A stretch of DNA of 64,000 nt from an uncultured Eubacteriales bacterium (lineage in GTDB: Bacteria; Bacillota; Clostridia; Tissierellales; Peptoniphilaceae): NCBI GenBank assembly GCA_900539725.1, contig UQDI01000005.1, positions 17,559 through 81,558 of the forward strand, read 5' to 3'. Shown piece after piece: positions 28,919 to 38,094 of the stretch. The notes below the pieces were generated by a model. That model made no database searches. It was not told the origin of the DNA and worked only from the letters and a program-made list of their open reading frames with translations. A program made the translations under genes and the position numbers. Numbering within the stretch: the first letter of the stretch is position 1; each line of letters begins with the position of its first letter.

Positions 28919-28950
28919 AAACACATAATATCGAAAGGGGCTTCAAATAT

Positions 28951-29925
28951 ATGGCAATTACACAAAAAAACGATCCTAACTATATAAAAGACTTTTTAGG
29001 TTATTTAAAATCAGTTAAGGGTTTGTCTCCTAATACTATTCAAAGTTATTATTATGATTTAAAATCCTTCCTTAACTTTGTCGCTATTCGTTTAGAAATT
29101 TTAGATGAAAACGATGAATATTATTATACAGCTGTTACTGTTGATGACATTAAAAAGCTTCAAATTAATGACCTATATGCATTTATATCCTACGCTGATG
29201 AAGATCTTGATAACACTAACTATGGTAAATATAGAAAAGCTGCTGTAGTTCATGCTCTATACGCTTATCTAATGAAAGTTAATCTCATAGACAATAACGT
29301 TGCTAATGAGTTAGAAATGCCTAAGATTGATCAGCGTCTACCAATATACTTAAGTCTTAATCAATGCGAAACGCTATTAAACGCCATTATGAAGAACGAA
29401 AATAACGAAATGCGCAATCGTGACTATGCTATAATTATGCTGTTTTTAAACTGCGGCCTACGTATATCTGAGCTTACTAGCCTTAATTTAGACTCTATTA
29501 ATGAGGATAGATACATTAATGTTGTTGGTAAAGGCAATAAAGAAAGACAAATATATTTAAACGATGCTACATTTAGTGCAATAAAGGACTATATAGAAGT
29601 AAGACCAAAAGATATCAAAGAAAGTGACAAACACGCCCTATTCATCTCTCAAAAGAAGGTTCGTATGTCAAATCGCGCTGTTCAGTACATGTTTGATAAG
29701 TACTTACTTGAGGCTGGCCTTGACAAAAATAAGTTTACAGTCCACAAATTAAGACACACTGCCGCTACCCTTATGTATAAGTATGGTTCAGTTGATATAA
29801 GGTCTCTACAAGAGATACTTGGTCACACATCAGTTGCTACAACACAGATATATACACATCTTGACAATAGTACTCTTAAAAAATCAATCGAAAATAATCC
29901 ACTAGCCAATAGAAAAAAGTATTAG
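28951..29925 (+). CDS. Xer-type tyrosine recombinase
   Basis: A 324-residue site-specific recombinase. The N-terminal SAM-like core-binding domain covers about residues 8-115 and carries a longer insert than classical XerC/D (about 300 residues). The catalytic domain covers about 130-315. Catalytic residues are all present: Arg171 in NCGLRISEL, Lys in GKGNKERQI, His265 and Arg268 in HKLRHT, His292 in LGHTS and Tyr301 in IYTHL. Relatives resolve chromosome dimers at dif. It lies at the point where the two gene-orientation blocks meet and directly after a dif-like palindrome, which supports a chromosomal role over a phage integrase. No phage genes are near. Whether it is XerC, XerD or a single-protein XerS/XerH-like system cannot be told. 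Confidence 0.88.
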   Translation: MAITQKNDPNYIKDFLGYLKSVKGLSPNTIQSYYYDLKSFLNFVAIRLEILDENDEYYYTAVTVDDIKKLQINDLYAFISYADEDLDNTNYGKYRKAAVVHALYAYLMKVNLIDNNVANELEMPKIDQRLPIYLSLNQCETLLNAIMKNENNEMRNRDYAIIMLFLNCGLRISELTSLNLDSINEDRYINVVGKGNKERQIYLNDATFSAIKDYIEVRPKDIKESDKHALFISQKKVRMSNRAVQYMFDKYLLEAGLDKNKFTVHKLRHTAATLMYKYGSVDIRSLQEILGHTSVATTQIYTHLDNSTLKKSIENNPLANRKKY

Positions 29926-29943
29926 ATTCGCTCTAATACTTTT
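29915..29943. terminator. Bidirectional terminator at the convergent junction
   Basis: AAAAGTATTAGA (29915-29926) pairs with TCTAATACTTTT (29932-29943), perfect 12-bp stem, TTCGC loop. It contains the recombinase stop codon and separates it from the convergent ynbB-like gene. Confidence 0.88.
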
Positions 29944-29960
29944 ATTTTGCTTATATTTTG

Positions 29961-31235
29961 TTATAATGATATCTTCCCTGCGTCTATTAGGTCTTGTAAG
30001 GCTATCATTAAGCCAAGTTTACCTTGTTCTAATGACATTGATCCTTGGAAATATGCTATATACGGCTCTCTTATAGGACCATCAGCTGATATCTCTATGG
30101 ATGAGCCATCAATAAAGCTTCCTGATGCCATGATTATCTTGTTTTCATAGCCTGGCATGTCCCAAGGCTCTGGCGTTAAGAATGAGTCAACGCAAGCCGC
30201 CTTTTGTATTGATTTACAGAACTTAATAAGTATATCTGGGTCTTTGAACTTTATTGCACAAACTATATCTGATTTGTGTTCATTGTACTCTGGAGTGCAC
30301 TCGAAGCCAAGCTTTGTAAATACATAAGAGAATAAGGCTTGAGTTTTTAAAGCTTCACATACTACTCTTGGCGACATATATAAGCCCTGAAGTGTTGTTC
30401 TAAGCGTGCCGTAAGACAAGCCTAGCTCTTTGCCAAGGCCTGGTGCATATAAACGATCTGCAGCTAGCTCTATAAGATCTTTTCTTCCTACTAAGTAACC
30501 GCCACCTAAACTTATACCAGCACCAAGATTTTTAAGCAGAGATCCAGCTATAATATCAGCGCCGATATCTGTTGGCTCGATACTGTCTGTAAATTCACCA
30601 TAGCAATTATCATACATTATAACAATGTCTGGATGCTTCTCTTTAAACTTAAGCATATCATCTTTTATTGCGTGAAGATTGATTGCCTTTCTAAATTCAT
30701 AGCCAATTGACCTTTGCACGACTATAGCTTTGGTGTTTTTTTTGATTTTCGCTTCTAAGGCCTCAAAATCGATCGTAGCGCCTTTTAGCTCCACTTGGCT
30801 ATACATTATACCTTTTTTCATTAATGAGTCCCTTAAATCGCCAATTAAGCCTATACTTTTTTGTATAGTGTCATAAGGAGTGCCAGTTACGTATATAAAC
30901 TCATCTCCATGATCAAGAATCGAAGAAAGCATTATATATATAGCATGAGTACCAGAAACTATAGAAGTTCTTACTAAAGCATCTTCTGCAGTGAAGATGT
31001 CTTTGAATATTTCTTCTATTTTGTCTCTACCGATATCGCCATAGCCATAACCTGTAGCATAATAAAAGTCTGATGCAGCTAAGTTATTTTTTTGCATAGC
31101 ATGTATAACTTTTATTTGATTAATCTCTTTATTTTTTTCATACTCTTTGTATGTTTCGCTTAATTCTTCACTTGCGTCATTAACTAAATTTATGACAGCA
31201 TCTGATAAATTGTATTTTTTGTAAATATTATTCAT
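29961..31235 (-). CDS. ynbB: PLP-dependent methionine gamma-lyase-like protein (aluminum resistance/YnbB family)
   Basis: A 424-residue fold-type I PLP enzyme of the family called aluminum resistance protein or YnbB. Seen: the N-terminal GYGYGDIGRDKIEEIFKDIF, cofactor-binding IVSGTHAIYIML, the MYDNCYGEF aspartate and the Schiff-base lysine in GSLLKNLGAGISLGGGYLVG. Its true substrate is not established; a C-S lyase activity on a sulfur amino acid is inferred from the fold. It overlaps miaA by 8 bases and is the last gene of miaB-mutS-mutL-miaA-ynbB, a conserved firmicute order. hfq and lexA, often found here in Clostridia, are absent. Confidence 0.88.
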   Translation of the reverse strand: MNNIYKKYNLSDAVINLVNDASEELSETYKEYEKNKEINQIKVIHAMQKNNLAASDFYYATGYGYGDIGRDKIEEIFKDIFTAEDALVRTSIVSGTHAIYIMLSSILDHGDEFIYVTGTPYDTIQKSIGLIGDLRDSLMKKGIMYSQVELKGATIDFEALEAKIKKNTKAIVVQRSIGYEFRKAINLHAIKDDMLKFKEKHPDIVIMYDNCYGEFTDSIEPTDIGADIIAGSLLKNLGAGISLGGGYLVGRKDLIELAADRLYAPGLGKELGLSYGTLRTTLQGLYMSPRVVCEALKTQALFSYVFTKLGFECTPEYNEHKSDIVCAIKFKDPDILIKFCKSIQKAACVDSFLTPEPWDMPGYENKIIMASGSFIDGSSIEISADGPIREPYIAYFQGSMSLEQGKLGLMIALQDLIDAGKISL

Positions 31236-32181
31236 TCTTCCACCTTTTTATTATGTCATTGTATATTGTATTAACTGTTTGCTCTATATCTTTAAAGTTT
31301 ACGTCAATATAATTTGCTTCACTTTCGCGTCTAAACCATGTTAATTGTCTCTTTGCGTAGTTCCTAGACTTTTGTTTTATTAGCTCAATAGCTCTCTCAT
31401 AAGTAATTTCACCTTGCAAATAGCTTATAAGCTCTTTATAACCAATAGCAAGAAGAGCTCTATTTGAAGCAATTTCTTCACTACTCATATCCTTTATGAT
31501 ATCCTTGACTTCATCTAATAGACCAGCTGCAAACATCTTGTCAACTCTTTTATTGATTCTATCATATAAAAGCTCTCTATCTGTTTGAAGTATATAGATT
31601 AGCTTATCGTATTCGTCATTGTATTCTCTGAAGTTTTTGTTTTCTTCGCTGTATTTATTGCCGCTCTTATATATAACTTCTAAAGCTCTGATTATCCTAA
31701 AAGTATCATTCACACTAAGCTTTTCAGCATATTCTGGATCGAGCTCTTTTAATTTATTATATAAATATTCCTTGCCATATAGTTCTGCTTCTTTATTAAG
31801 CTTTTTTCTAAGTTCTTTATCTTCAGCTTCACTACTAAAGTCTAGTTTATATAATAAGGAATTGATATATAATCCAGTTCCACCTATGATTATGGGGATT
31901 GTGCCACGCTCATTCATATCACTAATAAGCTTTTTTGCCTTCTTTTGATAATCGTAGACAGAGAAATTATCATGAATGTTCACTTCATCTATCATATGAT
32001 GCTTAATGCCAGACATCTCTTCATTAGTGACTTTTGCAGTACCGATGCTCATTTCTTTATATATCTGCATTGAATCAGATGAGATTATCTCAGCGTTTCC
32101 AAGCTTTTTAGCGAGCTCAACAGCGACCTTTGATTTTCCAATACCAGTAGGTCCTGATATAATTATTATTTTTTCTTTCAT
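31228..32181 (-). CDS. miaA: tRNA dimethylallyltransferase
   Basis: Adds a dimethylallyl group to A37 of tRNAs that read codons starting with U, 317 residues. P-loop GPTGIGKSK at residues 9-17; DSMQIYKEMSIGTAK and HHMIDEVNI mark the substrate site; GGTGLYINSLLY follows. The C-terminal region with RQLTWFRRE contacts tRNA. miaB, four genes upstream in the same operon, carries out the next step of the same modification (methylthiolation). It shares one base with mutL (TAATG). Confidence 0.96.
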   Translation of the reverse strand: MKEKIIIISGPTGIGKSKVAVELAKKLGNAEIISSDSMQIYKEMSIGTAKVTNEEMSGIKHHMIDEVNIHDNFSVYDYQKKAKKLISDMNERGTIPIIIGGTGLYINSLLYKLDFSSEAEDKELRKKLNKEAELYGKEYLYNKLKELDPEYAEKLSVNDTFRIIRALEVIYKSGNKYSEENKNFREYNDEYDKLIYILQTDRELLYDRINKRVDKMFAAGLLDEVKDIIKDMSSEEIASNRALLAIGYKELISYLQGEITYERAIELIKQKSRNYAKRQLTWFRRESEANYIDVNFKDIEQTVNTIYNDIIKRWKNE

Positions 32182-34127
32182 TATTGTATCCTAAAGAACA
32201 TCTTTTCAATCATGTTTTTCTTAAGTATAATCATACTTGGCCTACCATGTGGACAAGTAGTTGGATACTTACACTTCTTAAGGTCTTCAATAAGTTTATC
32301 TATCTCAATATTAGATATCTTGTCTCCAGCCTTAATAGCATTTTTACAAGCGTATTTCATGATTTTTTCTACTTTATAGTCATAGATATTGGTCTTTTCT
32401 TCGTCTAATATACCAATGATATCTTTAATTAAGTCTAAGCTGTAATTACCTCCAAATATTATAGGTATACTTCTTACTACAACATTATGATCAGGATATA
32501 TGTCTATGGTAAAGCCAAATTTATTAAGTAGATCCATATTTTCTTTTATAGTTTCTTCTTCATTAACTGTTAATTTTATTGGACTTAGGCCTTCTATATA
32601 TTGAGAATTTACTTTAGAATTCTTGAATTTTTCAGAAAACTCTTCGTAAAGAATTCTTTCGTGCGCCGCATGCTGATCTATCATTACAACGAAGTCGTTA
32701 TTGTAGTCATAAAGTAGTATAAAGGTATTGAATAAAACACCTTCTATCTTATAAGCATCAAGTATATTAATATCATCCATGACTATTCTGTTTTTATCAT
32801 CTTCCGTTTTTTCATCAAATATTAACATCTCTTCATATTCTTGTGAAGACTTCTTAACATCTTTATTTCTATCTTGTAATAAATTTATGTCATTTATGAA
32901 TTCGTCATCATCAAAAACTGGTATATCTGCATTATTTTCATCTCTATCGCTATCTTCCTTACTTATAAATTCATCGTACTCAGTATCAGTTGATTTGGCA
33001 TAAACTGTATTATCTTGAGTACTGGTATCATCTTCATAAGTAATTCTTACGGCTTCATCGCTATCTTCTTCATCTTTTTCAACTATATTAAGCTTAGTCT
33101 CCTCTTCCCTATCATCTTTTTTATCGGAAAAAGCTATCTTAAGCTCAACATCGCTATTGATGACGCGCTTTAGATTAGAGTTAAGCAAAATAAGTAATTC
33201 ATCCATGTCTTGTATTTTAACCTCAGTCTTAGCTGGATGTATATTCACATCAAGCATACTAGGGTCTATATCTATAAACAAGAAAAAGACTGGGAATCTA
33301 TTTAAAGGTATAGTAGACTTATAAGCTTCATTTATTACCTTACTTATAGCATCATTTTTAACAGTTCTATTATTTATATAAAGAAGCTGATTCTTCTTAT
33401 TACTTCTATATAGAAGATTATTTGATATATAGCCTCTAATATTAAACTTATCGCTCTCAATATTAACTTCCTTCATATTTATGGCTGTATCATAACCATA
33501 AAGACTGTTAATCCTTTCGTATAAGCTTTGATCACTAAATAAGTCAAAGATGACCTTATCATTATTCATATACTTAAAGCCTATACTAGGATTTGCTATA
33601 GCAAGCCTATAAAGAAGATCATTTATAAGATTTGACTCATACGTATCTTTCTTTAGAAATTTCTTTCTCGCTGGAATATTATAGAAGATATCTTCGACTA
33701 TTATGGACGTACCTTTATTAGTGGATATATTCTCTATCCTTTTATTGCCATTAAAAAAGCTGATTTTAGAGCCTATCTCTTCATCTTCTGTTTTACTTAT
33801 AAGTGTAACATTGCTTATGGCTTTGATGCTTGCCAAAGCCTCACCTCTGAAGCCCATAGTGTGTATCCTATATAAGTCATCAACATTCTCTATTTTGCTC
33901 GTAGAGTGCTTAATAAAGGCGAGATTAACGTCTTCTCTGTTAATTCCGCTGCCATTGTCAGAAATTGATATCTTTCTCTTGCCGCCATCATATATCTTGA
34001 TAATGATATTTGTAGCGCCTGCATCTATTGAATTTTCTACAAGTTCTTTGACAACTGATACTGGTCTCTCTATAACCTCGCCTGCAGCTATCTTTTCAAC
34101 TGTTTCTTTTGATAGTACTTTTATCAT
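32181..34127 (-). CDS. mutL: DNA mismatch repair protein MutL
   Basis: A 648-residue GHKL ATPase and nicking endonuclease of mismatch repair. ATP-site motifs are VVKELVENSIDAGA, DNGSGI and TMGFRGEALASI. After an acidic, poorly conserved linker (about 335-450) the C-terminal domain holds the endonuclease metal motif DQHAAHERILYEEF and the zinc-associated CPHGRP near the end. This indicates a nicking MutL of the kind used by organisms without MutH. Start ATG directly follows the mutS stop, with GGTGAT as ribosome binding site. Confidence 0.96.
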   Translation of the reverse strand: MIKVLSKETVEKIAAGEVIERPVSVVKELVENSIDAGATNIIIKIYDGGKRKISISDNGSGINREDVNLAFIKHSTSKIENVDDLYRIHTMGFRGEALASIKAISNVTLISKTEDEEIGSKISFFNGNKRIENISTNKGTSIIVEDIFYNIPARKKFLKKDTYESNLINDLLYRLAIANPSIGFKYMNNDKVIFDLFSDQSLYERINSLYGYDTAINMKEVNIESDKFNIRGYISNNLLYRSNKKNQLLYINNRTVKNDAISKVINEAYKSTIPLNRFPVFFLFIDIDPSMLDVNIHPAKTEVKIQDMDELLILLNSNLKRVINSDVELKIAFSDKKDDREEETKLNIVEKDEEDSDEAVRITYEDDTSTQDNTVYAKSTDTEYDEFISKEDSDRDENNADIPVFDDDEFINDINLLQDRNKDVKKSSQEYEEMLIFDEKTEDDKNRIVMDDINILDAYKIEGVLFNTFILLYDYNNDFVVMIDQHAAHERILYEEFSEKFKNSKVNSQYIEGLSPIKLTVNEEETIKENMDLLNKFGFTIDIYPDHNVVVRSIPIIFGGNYSLDLIKDIIGILDEEKTNIYDYKVEKIMKYACKNAIKAGDKISNIEIDKLIEDLKKCKYPTTCPHGRPSMIILKKNMIEKMFFRIQ

Positions 34128-36680
34128 CTAATCACCTAATTTTTTTGCTCTTTCAATTATTTTATTTAGCTCGTTTAGAGCATCCATTGGAGTCATTGCA
34201 TTTATGTCTATATTCTTGATTGAATCTACATAAGATCTGTACTTGTATTCATCTAGGCTAATGTTTGTCGTTTCTTTCTCTTTTTTTCTAACGCTAAGGT
34301 CCTGATATTCAAGCCTATCCATCATCTCTTGTGCGCTTGATATAACGTCATCATTAATACCGCTAAGCTTTGCTACATATATGCCGTAGCTCTTATCTTG
34401 CGCTTCGTTTTTAATCTTTCTTAAGAATATAAGATCTTCACCATCTTCTAATATATCCATGGATATTTGCTCAAAATTTTTAAATTTTTCAGTTAAATGA
34501 GGTATTTCGTGGTAATGAGTACTGAAAATTGTTTTAGCCTTAATCTTCTTTGATATATACTCAAGTATTGCAAAGGCAATGGATAAGCCATCGTTAGTGC
34601 TAGTGCCTCTGCCCACTTCATCTAAAACGATGAAGCTATCTTTTGTAGCAAACTTTAGTATCTCATTTACTTCTTTCATCTCAACCATAAATGTTGAATT
34701 GCCTCTAGATATATCATCTGATGCGCCTATTCTAGTAAATATCCTATCTACTATAGGTAATTTTGCCTCGTTTGCTGGAACGAAGGATCCTATTTGATTT
34801 AAGTATAAGGATATAGCTATCTGTCTCATATAAGTCGATTTACCGCTCATATTTGGCCCTGTGATGACTTTTATATACTTATTGCTATCAAAGTATGCAT
34901 CGTTCTCAATAAAGGCTGTATCTTTGAGATTCTTCTCAATAACTGGATGTCTTGAATTTTTTAATACAAGATTGTCTTCGCTTATACTTGCCCTTACATA
35001 TTTATTCTTTCTAGCAATATATGCAAGATTAACTATAAAGTCAAGATATGCAATCTTCTCACTTAAGTTCTTTATCCTAGATAAACTATCTAATAATTTA
35101 TTTTTAATATCATTAAATAGTTCTTTCTCTAGTGATTCAAATCTATCTTTCGCTGTAAGTATCTCTGTTTCAAGAGCCTTAAGCTCTTCAGTTACGAACC
35201 TTTCACTATTAACAAGAGTAGCTCTTTTTATAAAGTACTCAGGAACCATATTTAAGTTAGATTTAGTAACCTCATAGAAATAACCAAGTATCTTATTATA
35301 CTTAATCTTAAGATTTTTAATCTTGGTATTTTTTCTATCCTTATCCTCAAGTAGAAGTATCTCTTTTAAAGAATCATTTTGTAGGCTTCTGTATTTATCA
35401 AGCTCTGCATTATAGTTAAGCTTTATTATATATTCACTATCCATTGAATCTATCGCTATATCGATTAGCTTTACTAAGTCATCTAAGTTATAAAATTTGA
35501 AATTCTCTTTAATATTTTCATTTTTTATAAGAGCTACAGCATTTTCAGCATAGATAATATAGTCCTTAAGCCTAAGCATATCCTGCTTTGTAACTGTCAC
35601 CTCATTGATTCTGTTGGAAATTCTGTCTATGTCACGAATATTTTTGAGATAGTTTCTAATGCCTGTCATTTCCATCTCATTTTTATAAAAATATTCGACT
35701 AAATCAAGCCTTTCGTTTATATCGCTAGCGTTGACAAGCGGTTTTAGCATGGCATTTTTAAGGTATCTTAAGCCCATAGCTGTCTTTGTATCGTTAAGTA
35801 TATCAAATAAGGTTTTTGATTTAGTATTATAAGATGAATCAATCTCTAGATTTAGCCTAGTTTGATCATCTAAGACCATTGTCTTAAGATCATCATTGAT
35901 ATTTTCAAACTTAAAGTGCTTCAAATCATTCTTTTGAGTGTATTCTAGATAATTTATAAGATAATAGATAGCAATGGCTTTTCTATATTCATTTTTCTTA
36001 AGACTAATATTATGACTCTCTTTTAAAATTACTATGATATCATCAAGGTTTTTATCTACCTTATAAGACTTTACATAGTCAAGCGATTTTTTATTTAGAT
36101 ACTTAATAAGGTCTTCTATATCTTCATAGTCATCATTAATAAAGACTTCGGCAACATTGTACTTAAAAATGCTATCAACTACATCATAGACACTGCCCTT
36201 AAGACTATAATCATGAGCATCGATATCACCTGTTAGGTAGTCGCACTTGACGATTGATGCACCCATATCGTCTATATAAAGGAAGATGATATACTTATTT
36301 AGCTCTTCTTCGCTTGATGTTGTTCCTGGCGTAACTATTTTTACTATGTCTCTTTTAACAAGGCCTTGAGCTAGTTTTGGGTCTTCTACTTGATCGACAA
36401 TTATAACTTTTTTATTGTTTTGACCTAGCTTATTGATGTAGACGTCAACAGCTTTAGCAGGCACGCCGCACATAGGCGCTCTCTCATCTAGACCGCAGTC
36501 GCGTCCTGTTAAGACTAAATCAAGTATCTCGCTCGCTTCAATAGCATCGTCGAAAAACATTTCGAAAAAGTCGCCAATCCTATACATAACTATAGCATCT
36601 TGATTCTTTTCTTTAAGTTCTACATACTCCCTCATCATAGGAGATAATTTGTCTTTATCAATCTTCAACTTTCTCACCAT
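34128..36680 (-). CDS. mutS: DNA mismatch repair protein MutS
   Basis: Recognises mismatches and recruits MutL; 850 residues. The mismatch-wedge Phe-X-Glu motif is visible in YRIGDFFEMFFDDA (about residues 34-47). The clamp/lever helices follow, then Walker A GPNMSGKST near 600 and Walker B region SFIVLDEVGRGTSTNDG. The HTH-type C-terminal dimerisation segment ends the protein. The ATG at 36680 lies within the end of miaB (23-base overlap) but has a poor ribosome binding site. A TTG at 36668 behind GGTGAG is an alternative start. Confidence 0.95.
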   Translation of the reverse strand: MVRKLKIDKDKLSPMMREYVELKEKNQDAIVMYRIGDFFEMFFDDAIEASEILDLVLTGRDCGLDERAPMCGVPAKAVDVYINKLGQNNKKVIIVDQVEDPKLAQGLVKRDIVKIVTPGTTSSEEELNKYIIFLYIDDMGASIVKCDYLTGDIDAHDYSLKGSVYDVVDSIFKYNVAEVFINDDYEDIEDLIKYLNKKSLDYVKSYKVDKNLDDIIVILKESHNISLKKNEYRKAIAIYYLINYLEYTQKNDLKHFKFENINDDLKTMVLDDQTRLNLEIDSSYNTKSKTLFDILNDTKTAMGLRYLKNAMLKPLVNASDINERLDLVEYFYKNEMEMTGIRNYLKNIRDIDRISNRINEVTVTKQDMLRLKDYIIYAENAVALIKNENIKENFKFYNLDDLVKLIDIAIDSMDSEYIIKLNYNAELDKYRSLQNDSLKEILLLEDKDRKNTKIKNLKIKYNKILGYFYEVTKSNLNMVPEYFIKRATLVNSERFVTEELKALETEILTAKDRFESLEKELFNDIKNKLLDSLSRIKNLSEKIAYLDFIVNLAYIARKNKYVRASISEDNLVLKNSRHPVIEKNLKDTAFIENDAYFDSNKYIKVITGPNMSGKSTYMRQIAISLYLNQIGSFVPANEAKLPIVDRIFTRIGASDDISRGNSTFMVEMKEVNEILKFATKDSFIVLDEVGRGTSTNDGLSIAFAILEYISKKIKAKTIFSTHYHEIPHLTEKFKNFEQISMDILEDGEDLIFLRKIKNEAQDKSYGIYVAKLSGINDDVISSAQEMMDRLEYQDLSVRKKEKETTNISLDEYKYRSYVDSIKNIDINAMTPMDALNELNKIIERAKKLGD

Positions 36681-38034
36681 TCATAGAAAATGATTTAACA
36701 TCATTTATTTTTACTTTAATAATATTACCAATGTCTTCTTCATTTGCTTTAAAGTTTACTAATTTAAACTCTTCGGATCTACCTGAGTAGAAATTTTCAT
36801 CTTTTGAAGATTTTCCTTCTACTAATACATTTAGTGTTTTACCTAGGTATTTCTTGTTCTTTTCTAAGCTAATATCGTTTTGTACATCAATAAGTTTTTG
36901 TAATCTAGCGTTTTTAATATCATCAGGAATTTGATTTTGCATCTTAGCAGCAATAGTACCTGGTCTTATTGAATATATAAATGTAAACGCTTGATTGTAG
37001 CCAACTGTTTTAACTAGCTCAATAGTATCTTCAAAATCCCTATCACTTTCGTCTGGAAAGCCTACTATGAGGTCTGTAGATAAGGCAATATCACGTTTTA
37101 AGGATTTAATAAGCTCTATCTTTTCCAGATAATCTTCTCTAGTGTATTTTCTATTCATAAGCTTAAGTATTCTATTTGAACCTGATTGCACTGGTATGTG
37201 CAAGAACGGCATAAGTTTATCTATCTCATCAAAAGCATATATAAGCTCTTTGGATATATCCTTAGGATGAGATGTCATAAATCTAATTCTCTCAAGTCCA
37301 TCGATATCAGCAATCTTATAGATAAGCTCAGTAAATGAAATTTGAGGCTCTAATGTTTTTCCATATGAGTTAACATTTTGGCCAAGAAGTGTCACTTCTT
37401 TTACGCCTCCATCAACAAGGTGCTTAATCTCAGCCATTATATCCTTTGCCTCTCTTGACACTTCCCTGCCTCTAGTGTATGGTACAATGCAATATGTACA
37501 AAAATTATCGCAGCCATACATAATATTGACGTAAGACTTGAAATTATATCTTCTATTTTGGCCAATCTTTTCTCTTGTCTTTAGATTGATTTGGTCAATA
37601 TTGATAACTTGTTTTTTTGTAGATAGATGTTCTTCAAGAAGTTCTTCTAAAATGGCAATGGAATTAGTTCCAAATATAATGTCGACATGTTTGAATTTTT
37701 CTTCTAGAAACTCTCTTGAAGAGTCAATCTCCATTACACAGCCGCAAACCATAATGATCTTTTTTAAATTATTTGCTTCCATTAGGTGTTTTAAGTCGCC
37801 TAAATTTCCTAATAGTTTATTCTCTGCATTTTGCCTAACAGCGCATGTATTGAATATAACTATGTCAGATTCAATCATATCATCTGTCTCTACAAAGCCT
37901 AGATTTGATAGTATCCAGCTTATAGACTCGCTGTCACGCTCGTTCATCTGACATCCATAGGTTTTAATCATAAAGCTTGGTGATTTTTTATATTTACTTT
38001 GATATTCATCGATATATTTTTTTATACTATTCAA
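36658..38034 (-). CDS. miaB: tRNA-2-methylthio-N6-dimethylallyladenosine synthase
   Basis: A radical SAM methylthiotransferase acting on the i6A37 made by MiaA; 458 residues. The UPF0004 N-terminal domain holds three cluster cysteines (KTYGCQMNERDS, FNTCAVRQ, VCGCVMEID). The radical SAM motif GCDNFCTYCIVPYTRGREVSR follows, then a TRAM domain (about 390-455). The start is probably TTG at 38034 with AGGAG 11 bases upstream, a rather long spacing. First gene of the five-gene operon that ends at 29961. Confidence 0.94.
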   Translation of the reverse strand: MNSIKKYIDEYQSKYKKSPSFMIKTYGCQMNERDSESISWILSNLGFVETDDMIESDIVIFNTCAVRQNAENKLLGNLGDLKHLMEANNLKKIIMVCGCVMEIDSSREFLEEKFKHVDIIFGTNSIAILEELLEEHLSTKKQVINIDQINLKTREKIGQNRRYNFKSYVNIMYGCDNFCTYCIVPYTRGREVSREAKDIMAEIKHLVDGGVKEVTLLGQNVNSYGKTLEPQISFTELIYKIADIDGLERIRFMTSHPKDISKELIYAFDEIDKLMPFLHIPVQSGSNRILKLMNRKYTREDYLEKIELIKSLKRDIALSTDLIVGFPDESDRDFEDTIELVKTVGYNQAFTFIYSIRPGTIAAKMQNQIPDDIKNARLQKLIDVQNDISLEKNKKYLGKTLNVLVEGKSSKDENFYSGRSEEFKLVNFKANEEDIGNIIKVKINDVKSFSMNGEKVED

Positions 38035-38056
38035 TATATGTCTTACTCCTAACTAA

Positions 38057-38084
38057 TTAAAGGCACGCCTAGGCGTGCCTTTAA
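38057..38084 (-). terminator. Perfect 28-bp palindrome between rpsA and miaB
   Basis: TTAAAGGCACGCCT (38057-38070) is followed by its exact complement AGGCGTGCCTTTAA (38071-38084). As RNA it forms a GC-rich hairpin directly after the ispH-rpsA stop, followed by TTTAATTAG, so it most likely ends the long upstream transcript. The T run is short. Confidence 0.7.
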
Positions 38085-38094
38085 AAATCAATTA

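Noticed and set aside
28951..29925. Tyrosine recombinase as a prophage or integrative-element integrase
   Set aside because: No phage or conjugation genes, no tRNA target and no flanking direct repeats were seen; the neighbours are core housekeeping genes.
32779..33003. Ser-rich open frame on the plus strand inside mutL
   Set aside because: Shadow of the acidic linker of MutL, with composition typical of an antisense frame.
38057..38084. The perfect 28-bp palindrome as a second dif site
   Set aside because: Arms are GC-rich with no AT core, and it lies directly after a gene end with a weak T run, so a terminator is the simpler reading.
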